A stretch of DNA of 12,414 nucleotides. It comes from CAZOMR01 sp964580655 (lineage in GTDB: Bacteria; RBG-13-61-14; CAZOMR01). How positions within the stretch are numbered: the first letter of the stretch is position 1; each line of letters opens with the position of its first letter. The notes under the pieces were generated by a model. The model made no database searches. It saw only the letters and a program-made list of their open reading frames with translations, and was not told where the DNA came from. The DNA lies in contig CAZOMR010000082.1 of assembly GCA_964580655.1 (NCBI GenBank), positions 1 to 12,414 on the forward strand, given 5' to 3'. A program made the position numbers and the translations under genes. Shown here piece after piece: positions 6,598 through 12,414 of the stretch.

Positions 6598-7851
6598 ATG
6601 TCCGTATCTATTGATAGAAAACTCTTCAAATCGCTGGCCGTACTGGGGTATAACTTCGGCCTGCACATTCTAAGGGCACTGATTCCCCGTGGCAAGAAGG
6701 ATCAGGCCAGGACCTTCATAGAGTATTTCCGCGAGGACGGCATAGAGCCGCTTTCGGTAGAGGAAGATGAATTGCTTTTCGCTTTTGAGAATTGCATCAA
6801 CTGCGGTATATGTCAAGACCACTGCCGGGTGAGCCAGCTATCCGGGGGAAGATTCCTGGGTCCGGAACATATCGCGGTATGCGCAAGCAGGTCTCAGCCA
6901 GAGTTCTTCGCTGATAGCGAGAGCATATTCCTCTGTGCGGTCTGCGGCCAGTGCGAGTCCGCGTGCCCGGAGGATGTCCCAGTCTCAAAGATGGCCATGC
7001 ACATACGGAGCATGATCCGGCGCACCAGGCCGGAAGCACTTCCCAAGGCCTGCCACAGGGCGATGGAGAATCTTGAAAGATTCGGAAACATCTACGACGA
7101 AAAAGGCGAGGAAAAGGTCAGGGAATGGCCGAGGAACCCGGATGCGGAATATATCCTGTTTCTCGGTTGCCGGGAGCGGGTTGAGCCTGAGCGCGCGAGC
7201 ATACTCTTTGACCTGATGGCCAGACTCGGGCTTTCAGTAACCGGCATAGAGGAGGTCTGCTGTGGGGGTGTGCCCGAGACAATGGGCCTTGAGTATCAGA
7301 GCGACCTTGTAGAGAGGCTGTTAGCGGCCGGGCCAGAGAAGCTGATAGCTGTCTGCCCGCTTTGCGCAAAGAAGCTGGGAGCGAGCTCTGAGCTTTCCGG
7401 AAGGATTGAGGTGAAGCACATCATTGAAATCCTGCTTGAAAAAATTCCGGCTGACCTGAAGGCTCGAGATATTCCGGAGCCGGTCACATTCCACGATCCC
7501 TGCCATCTTGGACGAGGGTGTAATATCATAGAAGAGCCGCGCCAGGTATTAAGAGGGCTTGGCCTGGAAGTTGTGGAGATGAATGAGCAAGGCCTGGAAG
7601 CACCCTGCTGTGGTGCGGGCGGAGGGCTGAATCTCTTTGACCCCGATCTGGCCAGGGATATGGCCAGAGCCCGGATAGCCGATGCGAAGGCCGCGGGGGC
7701 AAGGACCCTGGCAACCGAATGCCTGGCCTGTTATAATAACTTACAAGGCGCCGCGAGTGAGGATGGCGACCTTGAATTAGTGCTCATCACGAATCTTGTG
7801 GCGCAGATTATTAGCTCAAACGAACAAGAGAAGGGGAACAAGGATGAGTAA
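6598..7851 (+). CDS. heterodisulfide reductase-like (HdrD/GlpC-type) Fe-S protein with two CCG domains
   Basis: 417 residues. Two [4Fe-4S] ferredoxin motifs come first: Cys66, 69, 72, 76 (CINCGICQDHC) and Cys113, 116, 119, 123 (CAVCGQCESACP). Two CCG domains follow, each with the CX(n)CCGX(n)CXXC pattern: Cys191, Cys221-Cys222, Cys253, Cys256; and Cys302, Cys337-Cys338, Cys375, Cys378. This is the HdrD/GlpC/LutA-type layout, which carries electrons to or from disulfides or quinones and normally works with a flavin or membrane subunit. No such partner is adjacent. The soluble N-terminus has an amphipathic stretch but no signal. GAGG (6584-6587) lies 10 nt before the ATG. The substrate is unknown; its place after CcdA suggests thiol or disulfide chemistry, by inference only. 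Confidence 0.85.
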   Translation: MSVSIDRKLFKSLAVLGYNFGLHILRALIPRGKKDQARTFIEYFREDGIEPLSVEEDELLFAFENCINCGICQDHCRVSQLSGGRFLGPEHIAVCASRSQPEFFADSESIFLCAVCGQCESACPEDVPVSKMAMHIRSMIRRTRPEALPKACHRAMENLERFGNIYDEKGEEKVREWPRNPDAEYILFLGCRERVEPERASILFDLMARLGLSVTGIEEVCCGGVPETMGLEYQSDLVERLLAAGPEKLIAVCPLCAKKLGASSELSGRIEVKHIIEILLEKIPADLKARDIPEPVTFHDPCHLGRGCNIIEEPRQVLRGLGLEVVEMNEQGLEAPCCGAGGGLNLFDPDLARDMARARIADAKAAGARTLATECLACYNNLQGAASEDGDLELVLITNLVAQIISSNEQEKGNKDE

Positions 7852-8254
7852 ATGGAGATTCTCGACAGGGATGATGACAGGGATATTCTTCCTGACAACG
7901 CTCCTTGTTACGGGAGCCGATCGAGTTCTAAACGCTGATGATACGCGGCCGCCGGTGCTGATTGCGAAGGATAAAAAAAGCCACGAGGAAGAGATCGAGG
8001 ATGAGGATGATTTCTGGGGCATCTTCCGGCGACTCTTTTCGGCCTCGGAACCGGAGTATGAGGATGATGTCCGGCATACCGATGTTGCGGGTGTGCGCGG
8101 AATGGATAGGGAAGGGAAGATGGATAAGGTGTACGATTGGGAGTCAGTGCGCTGGATGGAGGAATTCGAGGTTAAGCCTGAACAGGTAAAGAGTTTCCTT
8201 GAAGGGGCCGGGCTGGGTCCTTACCAGAAGAAGGGCAAGGAGAGAAAGTCATGA
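7844..8254 (+). CDS. small exported acidic protein of unknown function
   Basis: 136 residues from the ATG at 7844, chosen because AAGGGG (7831-7836) lies 7 nt upstream and the product then begins with a normal signal peptide (MSKWRFSTG, then a hydrophobic core to about residue 24). The ATG overlaps the end of the Fe-S gene by 8 bp. The mature part has a strongly acidic patch (EEEIEDEDD, 48-56), an aromatic FWGIFRRLF segment (57-65), and a C-terminal region with KPEQVKSFLEGAGL. I recognise no family. Its stop overlaps the start of the M48 protease (ATGA), so the two are probably made together. It could be a chaperone, inhibitor or adaptor of that protease; this is a guess from coupling. Confidence 0.7.
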   Translation: MSKWRFSTGMMTGIFFLTTLLVTGADRVLNADDTRPPVLIAKDKKSHEEEIEDEDDFWGIFRRLFSASEPEYEDDVRHTDVAGVRGMDREGKMDKVYDWESVRWMEEFEVKPEQVKSFLEGAGLGPYQKKGKERKS

Positions 8255-9129
8255 TAAGAGCGAGAGTTTTCGGGATCATCGGCGCGAGCATGGCAGTAGT
8301 ATTCCTTTTCAGCCGCGCGGACTCGCAGATCAATATTGGAGATATTGACCTGGATAAAGCGCTCAAGGCTGGAAAACACCTTGCCAAGGCGGCCAGTCCC
8401 ATGAAGTATAAAGAGGAGCACAAGCTGGGCCGCATGATAGCGGCGCGTCTTGCCGGCAACTTCGGGGTCTGGAAGGACCGGGCCTGGACAGACTATATCA
8501 ACCTGGTTGGACGCTCGCTTGTGCCTTACTCCACAAGGCCGGACATAAAGTATCGCTTCGCCATTCTGGACACGGATAATGTTAACGCCTACTCTGCTCC
8601 CGCGGGATACATCTTCATCTCCAGGGGCCTGCTGAATCGGCTTGAGAGCGAGGCTGAGCTTGCCGGGGTTCTTGGCCACGAGATAGCGCATGTCAGCCGG
8701 AAGCATGTCATCAAGGAGATACAGAAATCACACCTCTATAGCGCGACCGCGATCGTCGCACTTGAGGCCGCGCAGGTGGATTCGAGTCAGCAGGACATGA
8801 TAGAGCAGTTGGTGGATGCGTCCTGGGACAACCTGGTAACAAAGGGCCTGAGCAAAGAAGACGAATATGAAGCTGATGCATTCGGATGCAAGAACGCGGC
8901 CCGCCTGGGCTATAACCCGTATGGGCTTTACCAATTCATCGAGAAGCTGAAAGAGGCGGAGAAAAAGCCGGGGGAAAAGCTCAAGATATTCCTCAGCACT
9001 CATCCCAAGCCAAGCCTGCGTCTGAAGAAACTGGATAAATACTTTCAGAAACAAGGCCTCTCCAAGGAAAGCGGCAAGGACCTCGCTAAGCGGTTTCAGA
9101 ATTTTAAAACACGACATCCCCTTCCATGA
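8251..9129 (+). CDS. exported M48-family zinc metalloprotease (BepA/LoiP-like)
   Basis: 292 residues. An N-terminal hydrophobic segment (about 5-22) looks like a signal peptide without a lipobox cysteine. The catalytic motif HEIAH is at 143-147, and the third zinc ligand is Glu205 in EYEAD (205-209). The upstream AYSAPAGYIFISRGLL strand motif is typical of peptidase family M48 catalytic domains. Residues 240 onward (FLSTHPKPSLRLKKL) match the usual M48 C-terminal segment, and no TPR domain follows, so it is shorter than BepA and nearer to LoiP or YggG length. It probably degrades misfolded envelope proteins in the periplasm. It overlaps both neighbours by four bases (ATGA), linking its synthesis to the small acidic protein before it and the transporter after it. 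Confidence 0.87.
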   Translation: MIRARVFGIIGASMAVVFLFSRADSQINIGDIDLDKALKAGKHLAKAASPMKYKEEHKLGRMIAARLAGNFGVWKDRAWTDYINLVGRSLVPYSTRPDIKYRFAILDTDNVNAYSAPAGYIFISRGLLNRLESEAELAGVLGHEIAHVSRKHVIKEIQKSHLYSATAIVALEAAQVDSSQQDMIEQLVDASWDNLVTKGLSKEDEYEADAFGCKNAARLGYNPYGLYQFIEKLKEAEKKPGEKLKIFLSTHPKPSLRLKKLDKYFQKQGLSKESGKDLAKRFQNFKTRHPLP

Positions 9130-10340
9130 AGGACAGCCTGTCAAAGGGACAAAAGACCCGGCCACGGCTCAGCCGTAATATCATCTCGCTGGGGGTTGTA
9201 AGCCTTTTCACCGACATCTCGAGCGAGATGATATATCCTTATATCCCTGTCCTGATAAAAAGTCTTGGCGGCGGTCCTGCGGCTATCGGCCTTATTGAGG
9301 GGATAGCGGAGTCCACTGCCAGCATTCTCAAGGCCTTTTCCGGATGGTTCTCTGACAAGATACAAAAGCGAAAAGGCCTCATCCTGGCTGGATATTCCCT
9401 GTCCGCGCTGTCCAAGCCCTTGCTCGGGCTGTCCCGGGTATGGAGCATGGTGCTGGGGTTCAGGTTTCTGGACCGGGTTGGCAAAGGCGTGCGCACCGCA
9501 CCGCGGGATGCCATTATAGCTGACTCGGCTTCCGAGGCCAGCATGGGCAGGGCCTTTGGCCTGCACAGGGCAATGGATACCCTGGGCGCGGTGATCGGCC
9601 CGCTTCTGGCATTCCTTCTGCTAAGGTATATGTATCCCGGGGATGAGGGTGCATTCCGAAGTCTGTTCTACTGGGCAGTTATTCCTGCACTGCTCGGCCT
9701 GATCGTGATTATTTTCTGGGTAAAGGAGATCAAGCCTGAGCGTCTCGAGGCTGTCTTTCAATTCCGCTTCCGGGACCTTCATCCAAATTTCTACCGCTAT
9801 CTGGTCGTGTCCCTTTTTTTCGTGCTGGGCAATTTCACCAATGCCTTTCTGATCCTGCGTGCGCAGGAGCTGGGCGTGGCCATCGCATACCTCACCATGA
9901 TCTACCTGCTCTACAATGCGGTCTATTCCGTGACGAGTTATCCAGCCGGGATTCTCTCGGACAGGATAGGCCGGCGCAAGACCATCGCGGTTAGCTACCT
10001 CATTTTCGCCCTGGTTTATATCGGGTTCGCGTTTGCATCATCGCCTATTCATGTGTGGCTGTTATTCGCGGCCTACGGAGTTTTTGACGGCATCAATGAG
10101 GGGGTTCAGCGCGCCTTTGTCGCGGACATAGTTCCATCAGCACAGCGGGCAACCGCTTACGGCATATACCACGCAGTCACGGGATCGGCCATGCTTCCGG
10201 CAAGCCTCATCGCAGGCCTGCTCTGGAGCGCCGCATCACCATCCGCGGCTTTCATCTTCGGGGCAAGCCTGGCGCTTATCGCGTGCCTGCTTCTTATAAT
10301 TTTTGTCCGGGAGCGCAATATCTCCCCGGCTCAATCGTAA
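9126..10340 (+). CDS. MFS transporter
   Basis: 404 residues, about 12 hydrophobic segments. The loop between segments 2 and 3 has the MFS motif A in the form GWFSDKIQKRKG (73-84), and the pseudo-repeat in the second half has GILSDRIGRRKT (275-286). DRVGKGVRTAPRDA (116-129) is characteristic of a bacterial MFS group often found in Deltaproteobacteria-like genomes, usually annotated without a substrate. Efflux of small molecules is likely, but the substrate cannot be stated. The start overlaps the M48 stop by ATGA, so it belongs to the same operon. It is the last gene before the 26-bp gap leading to the sigma factor. Confidence 0.88.
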   Translation: MKDSLSKGQKTRPRLSRNIISLGVVSLFTDISSEMIYPYIPVLIKSLGGGPAAIGLIEGIAESTASILKAFSGWFSDKIQKRKGLILAGYSLSALSKPLLGLSRVWSMVLGFRFLDRVGKGVRTAPRDAIIADSASEASMGRAFGLHRAMDTLGAVIGPLLAFLLLRYMYPGDEGAFRSLFYWAVIPALLGLIVIIFWVKEIKPERLEAVFQFRFRDLHPNFYRYLVVSLFFVLGNFTNAFLILRAQELGVAIAYLTMIYLLYNAVYSVTSYPAGILSDRIGRRKTIAVSYLIFALVYIGFAFASSPIHVWLLFAAYGVFDGINEGVQRAFVADIVPSAQRATAYGIYHAVTGSAMLPASLIAGLLWSAASPSAAFIFGASLALIACLLLIIFVRERNISPAQS

Positions 10341-10356
10341 TAATAAGTGAAGACCA

Positions 10357-10366
10357 TCAGGCCTGA
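10357..10366. promoter_or_regulatory. perfect 10-bp palindrome abutting the sigma-factor start codon
   Basis: TCAGGCCTGA occupies the ribosome-binding position immediately before the ATG at 10367. No standard Shine-Dalgarno is seen. It could bind a regulator as DNA or act at the RNA level, or be chance. Confidence 0.3.
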
Positions 10367-10912
10367 ATGATGAATTTTTCAGACGAGGAGCTCTTTGAAG
10401 AATTCAAAAATGGAAGGGCACACGGATTCGAGGAGTTGCTGAATCGGTATAAGAGGCCTCTTTTCAGCGTTATCCTGAAGCGTGTCCGAGACCGGCAACT
10501 TGCAGAGGATCTGTTTCAGGAGACTTTCATGCGCGTGATCGAACATGCGGATAAATTTAAGGAGGGCCGAAAATTTAGCCCCTGGCTCTACCGCATCGCG
10601 TTGAACCTCTGTATTGACGCGCACAGAAAGGGGCTGGTGCGTTCCGAGGTCAGGATGGATGAAATGAGTGCCGAACCAGCAGTGTGCTCCGGGACAGAGA
10701 AAAAGTTGGAGAACAAGGAGATCAGAAAGCGGATTGAGGCCGCGCTTGAGGTGCTTACCGAGGACCAGCGGGAGGTCTTCATCATGCGGGAGTATGCGGG
10801 CTTGAGTTTCAAGGAGATTGCTCTGGCCACCGAGAGCCCGCTGAATACTGTGCTTGGTCGGATGCACAGCGCGCTCAAGAAACTCCGAGCCCAATTGGGG
10901 TCAGCCCCTTAG
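10367..10912 (+). CDS. ECF-type RNA polymerase sigma factor
   Basis: 181 residues. Region 2 spans about 20-90, with DRQLAEDLFQETFMRV for core binding and FSPWLYRIALNLCIDAHRK for -10 recognition. Region 4 spans about 122-175, with LTEDQREVFIMREYAGLSFKEIA and a helix-turn-helix ending in NTVLGRMHSALKKLR. There is no region 3, as expected for extracytoplasmic function sigma factors. It directs RNA polymerase to a stress regulon that probably includes this operon. It is followed after 71 bp by a zinc-finger anti-sigma factor. Two ATGs are adjacent (10367 and 10370); I use the first. The ribosome-binding site is poor, so translation may depend on the upstream MFS gene. Confidence 0.92.
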   Translation: MMNFSDEELFEEFKNGRAHGFEELLNRYKRPLFSVILKRVRDRQLAEDLFQETFMRVIEHADKFKEGRKFSPWLYRIALNLCIDAHRKGLVRSEVRMDEMSAEPAVCSGTEKKLENKEIRKRIEAALEVLTEDQREVFIMREYAGLSFKEIALATESPLNTVLGRMHSALKKLRAQLGSAP

Positions 10913-10983
10913 TTGTTTAGTTAACGATTCAAGAGGGTGCGCGTGAATTTGGCCTGCGAGATCAATGGATAGAGGGTAAGAAG

Positions 10984-11607
10984 ATGAGTTGCCGGAAATA
11001 TGATGAGAACCAGATTCTGCTTTTCGCATACGGGGAGCTAGAGCCGGATGAGGCGGAGCGGCTCAAGGCGCATCTTGATGAATGCGCTGACTGCCGCAGT
11101 GTGTTTGATGAAATCAAAAGCACTCGCCTGCTGGTCAATGATCCGGACATGCCGGCATCGCCATCCTCGGTAACAGTGGCCCGCCTGACAAGTGAGGCGA
11201 GAAAGCGTGTGCGAAGACCTGGTCTCCTGGAGAGGCTGGTCGTTCCGCGGTTTTATCCTGTTCCTCGCCTGGCCCGGGCAACAGCCGCGGCTTTACTGCT
11301 TGCGGTCGGCATCTCTATTTTTATGGTGTGGCATGAGAGTGATGAGCAAAGCCTTGTTTATGATATGGAGACCTTTACCGAGCTGATCGCGAAGCTATCC
11401 GAGGACGAAAGCCTGATCCTGGCAGAGACGGATGAATACGAGTCCGGGGCCCAGGATGCCCTCGCATCCTTAACCAGTATTGAGAAGGAGTTTGAACAAC
11501 TTGCGTTTAACGGAGAGGCTGATGGAGAGAAGGAATCCTGGGAAGAAGACTGGGATGAACTCGTGAATGAGTTTCATCAGTTGGATGAATATTTTCAAAC
11601 ATTATAA
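10984..11607 (+). CDS. membrane-anchored zinc-finger anti-sigma factor
   Basis: 207 residues. The N-terminal cytoplasmic domain has the anti-sigma zinc-finger pattern: Cys3, then His30-X3-Cys34-X2-Cys37 (HLDECADC) after the YGELEPDEAERL helix. A single membrane segment lies at about 98-117 (ATAAALLLAVGISIFMVW), preceded by basic residues, placing the C-terminus in the periplasm. That outer part (118-207) is strikingly acidic, with roughly 29 Asp/Glu against 3 Lys, and no recognised domain. It should hold the sigma factor at 10367-10912 inactive and release it in response to an envelope signal. The neighbouring exported coiled-coil protein is a candidate ligand. GAGGG (10972-10976) lies about 7 nt before the ATG. 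Confidence 0.88.
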   Translation: MSCRKYDENQILLFAYGELEPDEAERLKAHLDECADCRSVFDEIKSTRLLVNDPDMPASPSSVTVARLTSEARKRVRRPGLLERLVVPRFYPVPRLARATAAALLLAVGISIFMVWHESDEQSLVYDMETFTELIAKLSEDESLILAETDEYESGAQDALASLTSIEKEFEQLAFNGEADGEKESWEEDWDELVNEFHQLDEYFQTL

Positions 11608-11619
11608 GGAGGAGAGAAG

Positions 11620-12198
11620 ATGAAGATGAAATGGGTAGTCGGGATTTTTTTTATGGCCGCTATCGTGGGGATGGGCCTCGTGTATCCGATATGCGCCACG
11701 GGTCAAGAAGAGGAACTGCCGTCCCTTGAATTGCCGGGCATGGAGCCCCTGGGTCCTCCCTCTGGGCCGCCCGGGCCTGGAAGACCTGGAAAACCGGGTA
11801 TTATTCAGGGTCCCAGGAGGCCACTGGGTAACCGACCGCAGGCAGACATTCGCGAAAAGCGGCGTCATTTGATGATGGAGAGATTAAAGACTGATGATCC
11901 GGAGCGCTATGACCGGCTGGTCAAGATCAGGGAGCTGGCCGAGAAATACCGGAACACCGATGATGAAAAGCGTAAGAAGGAGATTGAAAAGAAGCTCAGG
12001 CCCCTGGTGGACAAGGAGCTGAAGGTCCAGCAGGATAATGCCAGGAAGAAGGTAGCGGAACTGGAAAAGAAGTTGGAGCGGTTCAGGAAGGTTCTGAAAG
12101 AGCGCGATGAAAACTGGGACGAGGTGGTGGATCACAATATCAAAAAGATCACGGGACAGAAAGATTACCTGGACTTCCCCCCCATGCCGCTGAAATAG
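11620..12198 (+). CDS. exported Pro/Gly-rich coiled-coil protein, putative sensor for the anti-sigma factor
   Basis: 192 residues. A strong AAGGAGG (11606-11612) overlaps the anti-sigma stop and sits 7 nt from the ATG. A signal peptide covers about 1-27. Residues 33-73 form a flexible linker with collagen-like runs (GPPSGPPGPGRPGKPG). From about 76 on, the protein is highly charged and helical: MMERLKTDDPERYDRLVKIREL, then a heptad-rich segment (about 117-165, VAELEKKLERFRKVLKER), ending in ITGQKDYLDF. I recognise the general type, often found after ECF sigma/anti-sigma pairs, but no named family. Its helical style recalls periplasmic CpxP/Spy-like or metal-sensing proteins without their motif. 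Cys25 does not sit in a proper lipobox. Most likely a periplasmic partner of the anti-sigma factor; the function is inferred from gene order. Confidence 0.75.
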   Translation: MKMKWVVGIFFMAAIVGMGLVYPICATGQEEELPSLELPGMEPLGPPSGPPGPGRPGKPGIIQGPRRPLGNRPQADIREKRRHLMMERLKTDDPERYDRLVKIRELAEKYRNTDDEKRKKEIEKKLRPLVDKELKVQQDNARKKVAELEKKLERFRKVLKERDENWDEVVDHNIKKITGQKDYLDFPPMPLK

Positions 12199-12214
12199 TG
12201 CAGGATTGAACTCC

Positions 12215-12244
12215 GGGACAGGCACCTGAAATGGTGTCTGTCCC
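12215..12244. repeat. GGGACAGGCACC palindrome, possible operon terminator
   Basis: GGGACAGGCACC (12215-12226) pairs with GGTGTCTGTCCC (12233-12244) with one mismatch around a six-base loop (TGAAAT). A short T-rich run (TATTTT) follows, so it could end transcription of the sigma operon 17 bp downstream of the last stop. The sequence is of the type dispersed in REP-like families linked to Y1 (IS200-like) transposases in environmental bacteria, as I recall; no transposase is in the window. A trimmed relative is at 296-314. Confidence 0.7.
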
Positions 12245-12414
12245 TATTTTGATGGACATTCCCCAAAAATCACCCTGATTCTTCTGTAACTCAAATGGGT
12301 GTAAGGATTTTTTGATTTCAACAAATGTAAGAGCCGAAAAACTTGTGCTGCCCAGCGGTCCATAAATGATCATTCCCCGTTCGCTTCCCTCGTTCTGGAT
12401 CGCCGTCAATTCTT
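12245..12414. other. right-edge sequence, no gene recognised
   Basis: After the palindrome comes GATGGACATTCCCC, an AT-rich stretch with a T6 run (about 12308-12313), then unassigned sequence to the edge. A minus-strand reading frame is open from the edge through this region, but it runs on through the palindrome into the 3' end of the exported-protein gene and has no recognised domain. It could be the tail of a gene lying to the right or a remnant. Confidence 0.35.

Noticed and set aside
11692..11694. Cys25 of the exported coiled-coil protein as a lipoprotein site
   Set aside because: The preceding residues (VYPI) do not fit a lipobox; cleavage near residues 26-28 by ordinary signal peptidase is more likely.
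11731..11838. Pro/Gly-rich run as a true collagen-like domain
   Set aside because: The Gly-X-Y pattern is too short and irregular to form a triple helix; it is better read as a flexible linker.
12149..12409. Minus-strand reading frame at the right edge
   Set aside because: It crosses the palindrome and enters the real gene on the other strand; there is no ribosome-binding site. It may only be the tail of something outside the window, so it is not called as a gene.

Overview
The window reads as chromosomal DNA of a Gram-negative, probably anaerobic or microaerophilic bacterium. Coding regions are moderately GC-rich and genes are tightly packed. The protein types (heterodisulfide-reductase-like Fe-S protein, CcdA, secreted M48 protease, GMC oxidoreductase with a separate small subunit) resemble Deltaproteobacteria-like lineages or an uncultured relative. 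No rRNA, tRNA, CRISPR array or intact transposase was seen. The lineage is inferred from gene style, not from a marker gene.

Layout. (1) 1-347: no gene, but a structured intergenic region. It has a 64-nt hairpin (111-174), a perfect 14-bp inverted repeat joining the hairpin's left arm (113-126) to the ribosome-binding site of the first gene (327-340), and a degenerate copy of the palindrome found at the far right end. (2) 348-3550, plus strand: a small subunit and a GMC flavoprotein, which together look like a split long-chain alcohol oxidase, then an NAD(P)-dependent extended SDR. (3) 3583-4878, minus strand: an APC-family amino acid permease, convergent with the SDR. (4) 4879-4993: compact divergent promoter region. 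(5) 4994-10340, plus strand: six genes, five of the junctions being overlaps or gaps of 15 bp or less: CcdA-like thiol-electron transporter, endonuclease IV-like TIM barrel, Fe-S protein with two CCG domains, small exported acidic protein, exported M48 metalloprotease, MFS transporter. (6) 10367-12198, plus strand: ECF sigma factor, zinc-finger anti-sigma factor with one membrane segment, and an exported Pro/Gly-rich coiled-coil protein, a likely envelope-signalling module. (7) 12199-12414: a GGGACAGGCACC-type palindrome that could terminate the operon, and unassigned sequence to the edge.

How the parts may fit. The first block probably oxidises a hydrophobic alcohol in the cytoplasm. The long plus-strand block joins redox and thiol functions (CcdA, CCG Fe-S protein) to envelope protein quality control (M48 protease and its coupled exported partner) and ends in a sigma/anti-sigma/exported-protein set that could report envelope state. 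This is inferred from gene order and coupling only.

The most unusual signal is the left leader. A segment identical in sense to a 16S-tail-like anti-Shine-Dalgarno (ACCTCCTTGA) is perfectly complementary over 14 nt to the real ribosome-binding region of the oxidase operon, and also pairs imperfectly with a nearby decoy copy. It could be a translational switch, or the terminal repeats of a small non-coding mobile element.
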